Shown here: positions 1 through 13,800 of the stretch, piece after piece
Layout: each line of letters begins with the position of its first letter
Position numbering within the stretch: position 1 is the first letter of the stretch
NCBI RefSeq assembly: GCF_000264905.1
Contig: NW_006763140.1
Span: 661,575 to 725,574, forward strand
DNA: 64,000 bases
Direction of reading: 5' to 3'
DNA from: Stereum hirsutum FP-91666 SS1
Taxonomy: Eukaryota; Basidiomycota; Agaricomycetes; Russulales; Stereaceae
The notes under the pieces: model-generated
What the model was told of the DNA's origin: nothing
Database searches by the model: none
What the model saw: the letters and a program-made list of their open reading frames with translations, nothing else
Program-made: the position numbers and the translations under genes

Positions 1-1
1 T

Positions 2-1743
2 AGTCCGAGGCGGGTGTACGTCGACGGTGTCGGTGAGGCTTCGGGCAGTGCGACATCATTCAGGTCACGGTCCTCGACGACGCAGGCGCTTCTGCATAGT
101 ACCAGTGTGGGTGGAGGAGTGGGTGGTGGGAGTGGGAGTGGGAGTGGTTCGAGGGTGGTGAAGGTGAAGAGTATTTCGACGAATCCGGCGCAGCCTTGTG
201 CGGGGGAGACGGAGACGGAGGCAGATGAACCGGTGCGTTGTCTTTTCTTGTTGGTGATTGGCCCTTGGTTCTGGTGATACGGAGGTCGTGAAGGCGGTTT
301 GGCATTGAGGGATACATGTCGTGGCGATATGTTATTTTGGGCCACACTGTCCTCGGTTGTCCGTTACACGACGGAACAGATCGTTCTCTGCTCGTCAATC
401 ACGCTCGCGCCCCTATCCACCCACAATTCCTACACCTCTCATCATCATGTACCCTGAGCCCTCCCGCTCATATCTTTCTCCTCGCTTCCCGAACCTCGTC
501 TTTCAACACGTACTGATGCGATCTCAATCCCCACCTTCCGTCATCGTCGACGTCATACCCTGCCTCGCCTTCCCGTCATTTTCATCGTCATTTCCCTTTA
601 CCGCTTCGTGTTGATCAAACGAACAAATAAACGTCGTGTCCGACCTGATCTACATCACACCACGCCACACACCACGCCACACCATCAATAACAACCCACG
701 CCACACCTCCCTCCCTTCCTCCCTCTCCTCCCCTTCCTCCCTCTCCCTCATCCCTCCCTCCCCCTTCCTCCCCTCCTCCTTTATTCCTCACCCTCCCCCC
801 AAAAAGTCTCCCCACCTCCCAACAACCCGCCTAACACCCCCCTCCGCCCCCCTCATCCCTCCCCAACCCCTCCAACACCTCCTCACGCCCCTGCTCTTTC
901 AGGCTTTCAGGTTATTGTCCGTTGTGCCGGCGTTGTGTGGGGTGGGGTATAATTTGTGGTGGGTTTGGTGGGGGGTTGAAGGAGGTGGGGGAGGACAGAA
1001 AGGGAGGTTGTCGAGGTTGGATTTTGCGGTGGCGGCGCTTTGGGTGAGTCTTTTGACTTTTAGATTGATGCGGGATGCGAGAGATGACGTCGTCATTCGT
1101 TTCTTCCGTCTACTTTCCGTCTTGCTGTATCCTTTAATCGAACCGTCCACACTAACACTCATCCCTCTACCCTCCCTCCCACCCACCCACCCCCCAGGCC
1201 TCCCTAACAATCTATCAATCCCTCTCCCTAACAACCGGTCTCCTACACCGCTGGCGCCTCTACTACTCCCCCCTCTCCACCCTCATCCGTCTTCTCGCCC
1301 TCCAAGCGATCTGCTGGCCCGCCACCCATTTTACGTTAAGTTGGTTGGAGGTGGGGAAGAGACCGGTGGTGTGTTGGGCGGTGGTGGGGAGTACGACTTG
1401 TGTGAGTAGGAGTGTGCAGATTTGGGTGGTTAGTAATTTGTGGTGGGAGGTTGGGGGGGAGGGGGCGGGTGAGTTGTCTTAATTCAATCTCCATCTCTCT
1501 TTTTACGCTATCACACTATTTTACACTACATTCGATGCGGCGTTGCTCATGCGAAATGGGCGTACCTGTGGATACGGATATATAGGTCCTCTAGGCTGGA
1601 AACGACGCACCCTTGGCGGGCGATGGGGAGGGAGGCGATGGGACTGGCCAGAGGTTATTAGGGAGTGTGCGGTGCCGATGGGGGTGTGTTATTTTGTTAT
1701 GGCGTGGGTGGAGGTGGTGAGGAGGGAGTGGGAGGGGTGTTGA
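2..1743 (+). CDS. EOS1: EOS1-like ER membrane protein (5' end outside window)
   Basis: Partial gene; the reading frame is open to the left edge. Proposed exons: <2-232, 807-1043, 1198-1468, 1595-1743 (1586 is an equally good acceptor for the last). The first exon encodes a Gly/Ser-rich low-complexity tail. The second holds a hydrophobic stretch beginning QAFRLLSVVPALCG. The third reads LIRLLALQAICWPATHF, then RPVVCWAVVG and VQIWVVSNLWW. The last ends RWGGRRWDWPEVIRE and a membrane-like VCYFVMAWVEVV. These blocks match the Eos1 family, known in yeast as a multipass ER protein linked to N-glycosylation and oxidative-stress tolerance. The 574-bp first intron is long for this genome, so a small extra exon there cannot be excluded. 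Family call is firm; the 5' structure is not. Confidence 0.8.
233..806 (+). other. Long first intron of the EOS1-like gene with CACACC and CCTCC runs
   Basis: The donor follows codon ADEP at 232. The last 150 bases are almost pure pyrimidine. Around 655-705 there is an imperfect CACACCACGC repeat, followed by CCTCCCT runs to about 800. AG dinucleotides are nearly absent across 640-804, so the first usable acceptor is 805-806. It restores the frame that leads into the conserved QAFRLLS block. Confidence 0.5.
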
Positions 1744-4105
1744 TGTTGAGTTGATTATGGATGGTTGAGAGGGTAGGGGATCGGATATTGGAGTTGGGGT
1801 TGGGAGAGGAAGATGCGGGAGGAAGATGCGGGAGGGTTGGTGTAGATTGGATGGATGGATGGAGGGAGGGAGGGATGGATAAGGAGATATATGCGCGTTC
1901 TATTGATTTTTTATTGTATTCTATCTACATACACCGAGTCGTCTGTTCCCTTTTTTCTTTTCCTTTTGTTTGTTTGTTTGGTCTCAGTCTGTTCGTCGTT
2001 GCTTTCGTCTTTTCGCTCTTCTTTTAACTACCTACCTACCCATTCACAGGCTTACACACTTACAGGCTTACATGCTTCCTACTGCTTAACGCAATTTTCG
2101 ACTCGCCGATGATGGACATATACCTATACATGATTACATCGCTATCCGAGAACATCTTGAATAAGTAACAGCAGGAGGAGGATACGGGATACGGGATGTG
2201 GCTTGTATGTGTATCATTGACAGACTGGAGAGATTGTCACTGTCATGGTGCGCTTGAATTGCAGACGCGAACGTACAGTAAAAGCAACCCGCATCTGGGT
2301 TCTGAGTCCTTGATCTGATTTTGATTTTGATTTTGATTTTGATTTCTGCAGGTACGTATACCTCGCTCAGTGGAATCCTCACAGCACCACGGAACCATGG
2401 ATTTATGTCAATGAATATTCCAATGCCGGGCGGTCTTGCAATTGAGGGCTGGTCATCTCTTTTCCTTGTCGGACGGATATGAGTATGGATATGGATATAC
2501 TAAACGCAACCACGTATACGTACATGTAATGCAGCACTGCACGACACAAACAGCCGAACAACCCATCTAATTATGCGATCATTGGGAGCACTACATAGGA
2601 GTACATACCGACTCGTTCAAACGGAGCTCAGTGCCCTGAGAACTCCCAATGAATCCGATTCTGGATGGGTTATTACTAGTAATAAGTTCTGGCGAGGGAT
2701 TTTAGCATTCAGGGTTAGGCTGGTCACGACTTAATGTCGTAGCTATGGTACGTACTTCCTCGATGTGGCTGCTTTCTTTTATGTAGTGAAGTTACAGTAG
2801 TAAACTTCATTGTACGCGTTGATCCTAGGCCTGTGTCGGAACTGGCCGTTGAGCGGCTGGTGTAATTTAGAATCTGCTCACGTCGGTACCGCTCGAGTCT
2901 ACTTGGGTACATGTCGATACGCCGACAAGATACCGTAGCTTGAGAGCGTGAGATTAGAAATGGATCACTTGCCGGGGCATGATACGGGTGCAGAGAGAAG
3001 GGGAAGACTCGTCGGACACTGTAAATTCCAAGTTCTGAAGCTTCACGCTTCGTCCCTTATTCAATGGCATCCCCTCTCGATTATTGCGGCCAGCCATAGA
3101 TACTATTTCAGGCGGGACAGTATTTCTTATGTAACTGCTGTCTATCTAAGTGTGTACGTGGATTAGAAACCGACGGAGGTCGATATGTGGCATTCGATAA
3201 CATGGGGATACTTATATTCCAAGACTTCAAGCCTGGCTCCGCTGTCCTTAATAGCATCGGGCTAGATTTTTAGCTGCTACGACGAAAAAAACTTGAATGG
3301 AGGATACCTCAGACGAACGTGAGTCTCCCTTCCAGTCAATATTCCAACGAGTCCGCTGGTGGCGTAAGTAGGGTCCACGACTATCGGCGATTCCCGGGTG
3401 AAATTCAAGCCCCTGTGGCACTTTGCTATTTTCGCCACTGACCGCCACACTGCTCACTGAAATTTTACCGTCGTTCCGACTCCCAAGTTCCGACTCTTTG
3501 CATGCAAATGTGAAGTCACCCGTAGTGATACCAGCCAAGACAAACAGCGCTGCTAGCGCTTCGGAGGCTAGAGGATATCTTCAGCCAATGGGACATGCCC
3601 AGTTGACCACAGTGAGGAATCCCGGGAGTCCAAGAGGAACGAGGAACGGAGAGAATGTACATTTGAAGCCGTGGTCAGTCATAGACGCTGAGATGATCAT
3701 CCTAAATGCTCCTGGAGCGTAGTGAGAAGACGTCATGAGTTTCATCGAGTTTCGGAGGTAAGTAGTGGTGTACAGACCTTGATTGAGTATTACTTACCCT
3801 CGCTTCCTTATAAGTATGCGAGTTGCATTTCGACGATGTGGGCCTATAGTTTGCTTGGTGAGCGCACTATTACAGAGCGTAGTTAACACCACTGCCCTGT
3901 GGGTTGACGGGACTCGAGTGGACCTAAAGACTGCAGAACTCGGAAGAGAAACCCACTTATATACCCGCTTCGGCGTGTTGTCAGCGTCCTCGGGCTTACC
4001 AATAAACATTTTCAACAGGGTATAAGTATCAGAGCAGGAACCGGCCATTATTATCTTAAAGCATAGGACTTCATCTATACTCTACTCTATTCCAGCCTTT
4101 CGACG
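1744..4105. other. Gene-free stretch after EOS1
   Basis: I see no coding sequence with family similarity or consistent splice sites. The first 140 bases are EOS1 3' flank with a GGAT/GGAG tetranucleotide run (about 1849-1881) and T-rich DNA. A GATTTT microsatellite lies at 2317-2345. The open frames at 3248-4048 on both strands are short and show no recognisable motif. Confidence 0.5.
2317..2345. repeat. GATTTT microsatellite
   Basis: Four perfect GATTTT hexamers followed by GATTT. It lies in non-coding DNA between the EOS1-like and ABM genes. Confidence 0.9.
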
Positions 4106-4652
4106 ATGACTACCAACCCGAACGATATCAAAGGCGAGCTGTGTATCTTCGTAAAGGTGACTAGTCACTTCACAGCAATCCTCGGTCGAAGCCACTACTA
4201 ACATACGCCCCTTCACCGCCAGGTCTATCCCAAAGCCGGAACGGGCCCTCAGCTCGTCGAATGGATCCGAAAACTGAAAGCCGTAGTGGAGAATGAGCCT
4301 GGCACGCTCGAGTACAGTTGGGCGCAGAACGGAGACTCGGAGGTCCTGCTTTGGGAACGATATGTGGATGTGGCTGCGTTTACGACGTGAGTATGGTCCT
4401 TTTGCTGGCATTTCCCGTTCTACAGTATTGCAACGCGATGAATCTGACGGGGGTTTTTCTTGGGGTTGTAGGCATACCACGAGTGAAGTTTTCAATGCGT
4501 TCGTCGCTGCGGATCTTTTGAAAGAGGTGAGTGTATCGTCCTCTGTAGACTGTGTGTGCGTGACGTCGTGGCGGCTACTGATCGTGAATTTGGCGGTCAT
4601 GCAGGCGCCGTTGATGACGTTCTACTCTGGAGAGGTGAAAGGAGACTTCTGA
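4106..4652 (+). CDS. Antibiotic biosynthesis monooxygenase (ABM) domain protein
   Basis: Four exons: 4106-4156, 4223-4386, 4472-4526, 4605-4652, giving 105 aa. The protein reads MTTNPNDIKGELCIFVK, then a helix around GTGPQLVEWIRKLK, then ENEPGTLEYSWAQNGD and LLWERYVDVAAFTTH, and ends PLMTFYSGEVKGDF. The pattern E-P-G-T-L-x-Y followed by W/E-x-Y and a short second helix is the dimeric alpha+beta barrel ABM fold (YgiN/quinol monooxygenase-like). Family members are cofactor-free oxygenases or heme-binding homologues; the substrate cannot be read from sequence. There is no signal peptide, so it is probably cytosolic. All three introns are GT-AG and every junction keeps the phase. It stands alone between gene-poor flanks. 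Confidence 0.85.
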
Positions 4653-7600
4653 GTGGATTCGTACAGCGGAGAAAGAGTGGACCATCGGGTATACAGAAAC
4701 TTGTAACAGCCTAAGACTTTTGATATGTCGAATTGTGTTTGACGGCCTCGTCTTCGTTTGCATATTGAGAAGTACATATGCCTCGCGTAGGTGTGTGTCC
4801 TGTATGAAACTTATTGACTGAGCGAGCAGAGGTGAGCGAAGACATCGTCCGAGACAGTACGCACGTGATAGAAAACACACGAGCGAAAAGTGCAAAAATA
4901 ACAGTGAGGAAGAAGGATGGAGGGACCGTCCTCATGTGCTTGAGAATCAAAAGGAAAATATTCATGAGCGACTGTGACTCGGGAAGTCAGAAAGAAAAGC
5001 GCACATGCTTTGTTCCGAAGCCAAAGCGGCCTGGTCGAACTACGACTCTCCAGCATGCTCTTGAGAGAAATGAGATAGCGTCGCGGTCGATCCATATGAG
5101 GGATATGTACAGGAGTTCTGCGATCATCGACCCAAGTATCAAACGTGCTCGACGCCTCGACGCTCGATCGATGATAGTCCCATCCGCACGATAAAAAGAG
5201 AAAAAAAATGCAAGAAACCCAAGGGATACTCAGACCTACTGCTAACTCATCCACTTCTACTTCCCGGAGCCTCTGATTCTCCTAGTAGAGGAACGGCACA
5301 CTTCCGCGTCGGATACAAATTCCATGGACCCCAACGCGCCTACAGACCATATCACCAATCAGATGCAACTGAGTCGGCCATGCCGATTGTTGATGATTTG
5401 CGTCGATTGTCAGTTTTACGGCAGGTGAACAAAGTTTGACAAGTCGAGGACGCAGGGGTAAGTGACCTTTCGAGGCCAAGACGGGCCTGAAGGAAGGCGA
5501 AGGCGAAGGCAACAGCACCTCGAGGAGTGGTCCATGTATCGGCTTAAGTACGTATACGTACATGCCACTGTCCGCGTCAGGCCCATCGCGATAATGTGTG
5601 GAGGCGACCGACACACGCATATCGAGCAGCGATTTCTCGATGTAGTGCTCTGTTCGATAGTATAGAGATGACATGTGTTTCTTTGGGCTGTGTGGTTTTG
5701 TGAGCCGTGAGCTCGAGGTCGTGTGTATTGTGTTCGTGCCTAAGGATTCGCATGAGTAATGATGGGCAAAATGAAGTTGTTAAAATTTTTATATGAACGG
5801 TCAATATGATGGCCGGTACTTCGAACCTGTTGGTTGCATCGTCAAACTCGCATGCTCTTCGTGGCGCTTAGTCTCGTGGTCACCTTAAGACCGATAGTCG
5901 ACAACACCTGGAAGACCATGAACGATGAAAGTTGTCGATCTGATCAATATAGGGTTTGGGGGTAGTATGAGTGGCGAGCCGTGGAAAAGGGCGAGAAACA
6001 GACCTGAACGGAGCGCGCGGAGGAGCATCGGAGTTCTGCCACCTGCCCGGCCTACTTCCTTTGCGCCGTACCAGGTCGTTGGGCCTTGGCACCCTGCCAT
6101 TATCATGACAAGTGACGAGGGGTGACGCAAGTGCAAGTGGGCTCAGAAGCTCAGGCTGCTGGGTATCAGTGTGTCAGTGATGCGAAAACACCACGGAATT
6201 TCCGACCGGGGGAAGTTGGAAGCTCCGGATTTAGATGAAGAACATGAAGAATCAAGCGCAAGAATCAGAGTTCAGCGACGATGGCATAAATTTCGAGCTT
6301 GAATCAAATCGAGGAAGTGAAGGTGATCAATCGCGATCCGAGGCTTCTCGGAACCCGCAGACCATCGAGCGTCTTCCAACGGGAAATGACACTACATAGC
6401 CATTGCAGCTTAGGTCTGAAAGGAGCAAGACGTGCAGATGAAATGAGTTGATAGGTGGTTGTAGCCGAGAGCACGACAAAAGCGAGGACTAGTAGACCAA
6501 ATAGACTTCGATGTCACATACCAGAAACCAACCAGCCAAGAGACGGCATCATACAACACCTCTAGTTATAGAATGTCGATATCCGGAGAGCGAGGCTCCG
6601 GGAAGGCACTGAAAAGCGGACGCGGAGAAATGTGGAGCCCCACATCTCCGTACGCTGCAAGTTATGGCCAGTTCTCATCAAGGATGTCGAAGTCCTGAAG
6701 CCTGAAGCTGGAAGCAACTAGGGTCATCCAGAGCTTCGCCAACGCTTCCGAATTCTGAACCACGAATGAGGTATACCCGTGCGATCCATGTTGTGGGTCC
6801 ACGTAGACGAGACGGACAAACTCGTGGAATATTCGGTGTTAAGAATACCTACAAAACCGCAAACTTGCGGTGGGGTGGTGGTTGGGAAGCCTGGCTGAAA
6901 GGTATTGACCGCGAAGTCCGGTGCCAAGACGTGAGAAGGTGAACGACTCCTTAGGGCGAGTGTTGACGAGCAGAGGCCTTTGTTAGGATGCTATGGGGAT
7001 GCATGGCCGTAAGTTCAAGTAGGAAACCGATAACGGGCTGCCTGTGACACACGAAAGCCCCACAAGCGTCAATTAGTATCACGTTGTCGTGGCCGACCAG
7101 CTAACTTAGGATGAGTGGGAGCAGATGCATGGCACGACAAGTCGGGATGTCTTCCTTGGAGAGAAGATGTGAGGACGGAGCTGCCAGCAATCTCGGCGCT
7201 TGAGAACAAAGTTCCAAGTTTACAAAGTGGAGGAATGCGGGAAAAGAGACTGAGGCAGACGCGACTGTGGGTGCTGGCTTGCTGGTGTGCGAACGATGAC
7301 AAGATTCGGAGAATAGGAAGGATCATCAGTGCGAGTTTAAGTTTAAAGATAGGTTTTTAGGCGGCGGCGAATGAGAGTTCAAGAGTCCGGCCGTGGACGA
7401 CATCGCGAACGCCGAGCTCGAGGGTGACTGCTGTCGTTGACGCCGACGCTGACGACGATGACGAACGGTGAGCAAAGCGGCGGACACGAGGACGGTGGCC
7501 GAGCGGAGGGAGAGCGATGAGGGGAGATCGGGACGGAGTCAAATGCGCGGGTCGCCCAGATAGGAGATGGGGTTGCCGTAAGAGAAATTAAAGGAATAAG

Positions 7601-7808
7601 AGCGGGAGCAGGTGCCCGGCCGCGTGGCTTGATCATGTCCTGATCTCCGCATTCCCTTGCCCTTTCCGCTCCCTTTTCCTCCTCCGCTCCCTTTCCCGAA
7701 CCACCACCTCCTCTCCACGTCGTCCACCCCGTCCGCGCCATCACCCTTGACATCGCTAACGACGACGACAACGCCATTTTTCGGCTCAGGAAAATCGACG
7801 CGAAAAGC
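4653..7808. other. Gene-free stretch between ABM and MED25-like genes
   Basis: Open frames here are under 150 codons, lack recognisable motifs and cannot be chained by good splice sites. The last 150 bases (7650-7800) are pyrimidine-rich with an AG at about 7789, which suggests the 5' UTR, perhaps with a UTR intron, of the MED25-like gene. Confidence 0.45.
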
Positions 7809-10800
7809 ATGCCGACACAGAGTGCTCCGCCTCCGGGTACTTTCAAGCCGCCAGCACCAGTACAGGCCGTCGCCACCCTCATCCTCGTCGAGAATTCCCA
7901 GCCTATGCTTAATAGATGGCCTGAACTTGCTGACCCATACATCCCCGCGCTCATCGATGCTGTTCGACTGGCGAACCCACCCCCGACAGCCGTACGCACG
8001 CTATTTGCATTGCTGTGGCAACTATCTAGTCAATTTTGTTCTTTGGTTTATTACAGATGCAAGTGGCGTTCATGGATAGCCTGCTAGCACCTCCGGGCCA
8101 GGGTGTAACCATCGATTCCTCGGTTCCCTCTTCGACACCATATTCACCGACGCAGGTCGACTCATTTCGGACCCCTAAGATCGTGTTCAACCCCGATCCA
8201 AGCAATAGAATCTCTCTCGCCACGCTTCATCGATGTGTGCAAGTGCGTATTCTTATCGCATCCTTCCCCTCCGTCCAATGCCCTTCGCGTCTTGTCTGCC
8301 GAACATCTCACCATCCGCATCTTCATCTCCACCATGCCCAAATACATCCCATCCCACGAGTCCAGTCGAGGGCGCGTCAGATCCTATGCTTATTGCCATC
8401 TAGAGACTCGCCAATGCATATCCGGGCGTGCAAGCCATACGCCACCTGATCGTTGTCGCTACTTCGCTTCCGGCAGATGAAAGTACGCCCGAGGGGATAA
8501 GCCTAGAGGATGCGTGGGCTGCTCTTGCGGATAGGATGCACAAGGCAAGTCATTTTTTGCACCGCTTTCTCTTATGTTTCTCGTACGCGAGGGCGAAAGT
8601 TCTAGCCTTGTTCGGTTAGATTTTGCATCAATTTTGCCTGTATAGACATTACGCGATGCTATTGGCGGCCGTTCGACTTGTGTGCATTCCACCAATCACC
8701 TTCGCATCACTCTTCGCGCCGTACATTCCGTCATCCCGTGTACATTAGATTCGGTTCATCGCTATACGTTTCTCCTAATCCTAGTTTCAGTCGGTTCCGT
8801 TACTTATCTATAACATATCCTCGCCACAGGAACGCATCAACCTGCACGTAATCCTCAGTCGTTGGCCGTCGCCTACCACAACCACCAACGCCGACACACC
8901 TTCTCCATCCTCATCCTCATCCGCCTCCTCCCAAACACTTACATCAACTCCCTCCTCAACCCCACCTTCAATTCACCCAGTTTCTCCCAAATCTTCAAAC
9001 ACCACGAATCAATTCTCTACAAACCCCACAGCGTCTATACTCCCCCACCAGTCACACGCACACCAACAACCAACCCCACCGCACCCACGGATCCAAACCA
9101 TCTCCCGCCTCGTCGAACTCTTTTACGAGACCGCATCTCGTTCGAAGCGGTATCAATCGCCACTTTGGTTCCCAGCCGATCATCTAAACTTCCAGTTTTA
9201 TATATCGACGGATAGGAGCCCGGCAGGCTCGCCTCTTCCTCCGAGCACGGGCGCTGGAGCGAACCTGAACCACCACGCTATGCTCATCGACGCGCCTCAA
9301 CCACTTCAAATGATGCACAGTTCGATGTCTTTGCCTATGTCTTCCGGGCTCGTAGGGATGGAGGGTTCAGGTCTCGGGACGATGGAGGGACAAATGAGCA
9401 GTGGGTTCGTTGGGAATATGGGAGCAGACGCTGATGCGGATACGGAGATGGAGTTGGAGGGCGAGATAGTCCCTCCCACGCAGGAAAGGTCGGTCGATCC
9501 GGATACGGGGATGGAACTGAAGAGGCCGCCGGGGTGGGTGGTGCTTGGGAGTGGAGGTGGGGAGAGTGAGGTTTTCGGGAATGGGAATGGAGCTAGGGGG
9601 ACCGGAGTCGGGATGAGTGAGACTGGAAACGGAGATGAGGAAGAGGAAGAGGGTGAGTACCATTCAGTTTCGATCTTTTCCTTATTTGTTTGCTTTTCTT
9701 CTTTTCTTGCATTCTTGCCTCTTTTCTTCGTTTGTTTTCTTGCTCAGGGGGTACTGTCCTCTCTCCGGTCGAGTTTCGATTTCCTCCGCTCTGTCATCGG
9801 CCTGGTGCCCCAAGAATGTCGTATCTCAAGAGCGTCCTCTATGTCCATCTTTGTTCGGCGCAGCAGAGCTCTAGCGCATGTCGCGCCGTGTGTGGCGTTT
9901 GCCTCAGACTCGGGCAGTGCGTAGCCTACTTCTGCCCTTGTCTACGTATACGTGGCATCGCGAAGTCCGATGTTGGGAGATCGTATGGTCTTCTACGCCT
10001 CGTTGTTGAGCTTCTCCAACACGCAGCATAGGCTAATGCGTTCGCGCACCTATTCGAGTTCGATCTGTATTTGTGTGGTTCGTGTTCTCGATTTGGGAGA
10101 TGTGCTTCTTCGGGGATTAGCCTCGTGGCTGGCCTTCTCGAGATCTGATCAGTTGTTTGCTTTGCTTTGCGGGGAGTGTGGCACCCATGTGTCATGCCCC
10201 ATGGGACTGTGCGGTGCGTCACAATGGCCACCCACCGAGGTCTGCTCCTCGATGTGGGATCGTGAGAGACAGTTCCGTTCCACAGCTCCGTTACCTTTCA
10301 TCAGATGCTCGTTGGAGGATATAGAGTGATGGAGGGTTTGTTGGCACGCGACTATTCTTACCAAGTCATCGCGCGTTGACCATTACTCCAAAAACCTTGA
10401 ATCCTTTGCAGTAGTTTCAGAGCCGATGCTGATCCTTCCTCCTGAGTTCTCACTGCAAATTACGGAGTGGTTGCTCCAGTCGTGTCGATGCGGTCTCGTG
10501 GGCTGGGTTCAGCATTTCGATTGGCTCTGGACTTGCGACGAGGATTGGACGATCGCGAGGTTATCATGATTGTGATTGCGCTCGGATTTTTTGGTATAGG
10601 TCGGAACGTGTTCTGAGGTGCAAAGCTCAGGTGGGTGGTTGGCTGCCGCCACAGTGTGGCGATAGTCGTCTGCCTCGGAGCGTTTGCTTCCGGTGTGGAT
10701 TTTGCTTTGCTTCCGACTGCCCGGCGACATATTTACTTCCGTGTCTGTTCTACCAGAAGATTCGACACAGCCATGCCTTCCGTTGTTTGTGTTTTCTGAG

Positions 10801-13800
10801 TGGTCGTAGCGGTCGATTTGCTTTGCGGGATGCACGAGCTTCAGCGTCGAAGTGTCGTAAGCCAGAATGCATGGCAGACCTATTGTTGGCCTGACTCTGC
10901 GTTTTGCCTCAAAGTTGCTCGCACGAGCACTCATTTATTCTTCATTGTGACTGTGATTGCGGCGTTTGACATATGTTGCTTCTTCAGCTTCATTGATGGT
11001 TATCGAGACGCATGCGAAACCTTCTTGCGGGTCTATGTATTGCGCTGGTTCTCGCTCGGCTGCGACGATTCTCCGTTTATGCCTTTCGGGCGCAGACGGC
11101 CCATTCTCCTTTTGCTTTCGGTCGGGAAGTCTGGCCAGCGGTCAGCGGTCAGGTTATTTGTATAACTTTGTCGTGGTCGAACTCTCTCTTTTGTTTTGTT
11201 TTGTTTTGCTACGTGTGGATATCGTCAAGCCGGAGCTACCGGCCGCTAGGATGACTTTCATTTCATCTTCATTTCATTTTTCATTTTCCTTCGACTCGCT
11301 CTAGCCTCCCATGATTGCATGGTTGATTGACCAATTTTGTTCTTTCCCATATTCAGTCGTCGGACCTTCAGCCCCTCTGCAACCTGCAACTATCCCCAAT
11401 ACGCGACCAACATCAGTTCAGCAACATCCACATCTAGGCTCCCATTCAAGAGCACCTCCAGCACAAGCTCTTGCATCTCATGCAGCTCATCCTAATGGCC
11501 ATGGACACGCTCCAAGAGGAACAGCTATCCCTCGGAACCACAGCTTTCCTCAGCTCACACACTCGCATCATCCGTACGCACACCCCTACCAGCACATGCA
11601 AGCCCAGGCGCACGCACAACAACAGGAAGCCATCGACATGGAAGAGATGCAGAGGTGGCAGGATATGCAGGTTGTAAACGGTGGTGGAAGTGGGTATGGT
11701 GTACCGCTGGCCCAGATGCCTGGGTATGGTTTCGTGCCCGATCAGCACCAACAACAGTCATTGGCGATGCAGGAGATGTACGATCGTCCACAGGAGATTA
11801 CTCTGCATCCGCATCCGCAGATGTATTCCAACAATACGGGAAATATGCTGCCACCTACGCTCGAGCAAACTCCTTCGCACCAACTCCAACAGCAGCAGTT
11901 CAACTCCGCACGCTCAGCTCATGCCGCACATTCCGTATCTCCCGTGTCCCCGACGACGCCTCCTCTGATGTCAGGAAGCTCGCCTTACCGTGGCTCTTCG
12001 TCCACCGCGTCGAATTCACCTATCGACCCCGGTACTCGTTCGAGTCCAATCTCACCTCTGGTCACATCCATCCATGTTCCCGCTGCCATCGCCTCCGCAA
12101 TGAACTCTGCACCTCCACCTGGTCGTCCCCCTCAGCTCTCTCTCATGGGCGTCATCGACCGTGATCGTAATCCGAACGGCCCTACTTCGTCCACCTCCTC
12201 AACCACCATCTCACCCCTCGATCGCGCCTTCGATCGAGCGCATATATCCTTTCCTGTGAAAAGGGAGCAGCAGGAAGAGATGGAGTGGGATGTGGTCGGG
12301 TCCCAACAGGAGCAACAACAACCACAGCAGAAGCTCTCGTTGGTCCAACAGTTACAGAAACTGCATGGGCTTACGAAGCGGAAGACGTTCGGCTTGGGAG
12401 GGGGCGTTCCTGGGTCGAGGGCTCCGTTCATCCGTGATACATCTCCGTCTTCGTCTTCCCCCTCATCGTCTGTGGGTGCGTCGGCAGCGGATGCGACTGG
12501 GAGTGGTGGCGCTGGTGTTACGGAGGAGAATGGAACGGCGGGTGGATCACCGCCTGCGAAGAAGCCAAAGTCGAGGAGGGGGAGTACGACCGGGGCGAAG
12601 ACGGCGGTTACGAATAGTGGGGTGAAGAAGAAAACGACGGAGGGGAAGAAGGCTGCTGCTGCGACTGCGACTGCGACGGCTGTTGCTACTGCCGCAGCCG
12701 CTGCTGCCGCTGGATCAGGGTCTGTAGATGCGTCTGTTGCTGCTGCTGTTGCCCCTGGAAAACCTCATAAAACACCTCCAATACCGCATGCGGTCCCTTC
12801 TGGGGCGGTGGGGGGTCCTATGCCTCTATTTACGACGAAGCCGCAGAGGAGAAGTACGTTGGCGGTCACTTCTCTACCCGAGAGTTCGGAGGTGGAAGGG
12901 GGAGTGAGTGTAGGTGCCACTGTGGCACCAAGGGCCTCGAGTACGAGCGCAAGCCCGGATGCGAGGGGGACGGCGGTGACGATTCAGCCTATGATGGATG
13001 AGAGGATGGGAGGGGTCGAGTCCGGGACAAGGGGCATGTATCCTCCTGGGCCACCACTACCATCGCATACACAACCTGTTACTCCTAGCCCTCCCCTTCA
13101 AGCTCCAGTGCCATCTCAGACTCTTATGATGCCTTCACATAGCCATAGCCTCAGCCATGCTCCCCCAGTGCACACATCACATTCAGACCCTAGCGTTCCT
13201 ACGCTCAATTCATACTCTTCGACGTCGCCGACAGCGGGGTACGGCGGCCCCGATGACGCCCCGCCATCCTTAACACAAATCGGGCGAAGAAGGTCGTACA
13301 GTCTTAGCTCAGTCGAAGGGCAGTCTTCATCCTTGCATCCTCAACCTGAGTACCCCGGTGCAGCCCCTCTGCCGCCGCCTTTGCTTTCTCAGCCCATGCA
13401 GCAGCAATACATTCAAGGACCAAGTGATGTCGCATTCCCGAGTCAGTCGACAGCTCTACCCGTCCAAGGTAACGGTAACATGGGCGCCAGTGCAGGTAGC
13501 GTACAGGCTGATGGTCGACCGCCAACGATAGACCCCGGTGACACACTGTTCATCTTCCCTGAGGAGTATCACAGCGAACCTCAGCTACCTCCTCGCCCGA
13601 TGACGACTTCTACTGTCTTAGGCCAGCACACTGTAGTCATGGCCCCTGGCTCCATGCCCATATCCGCATCTATGGTCCCGCCGCCTCCAATCTTGACGCA
13701 GGGTATCGGCGTGCACCCTCAAATGCAACTCTCTCCACATCCGCCGCCTGGTCAGCCGTATACACTAGTGCAGAATGTCCGCGAGTACGCTCATGGCATG

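Noticed and set aside
4082..4600. 172-codon open frame on the minus strand
   Set aside because: Antisense of the ABM gene; the plus-strand exons match a known family with correct splice sites.
7379..7999. 206-codon open frame on the minus strand
   Set aside because: Overlaps the start and first VWA exon of the MED25-like gene; low-complexity and without motifs, so a shadow of that gene and its C/T-rich leader.
12640..12760. Ala/Thr codon repeat as a possible mobile or satellite element
   Set aside because: In-frame low-complexity coding tract of the MED25-like gene, common in such proteins.
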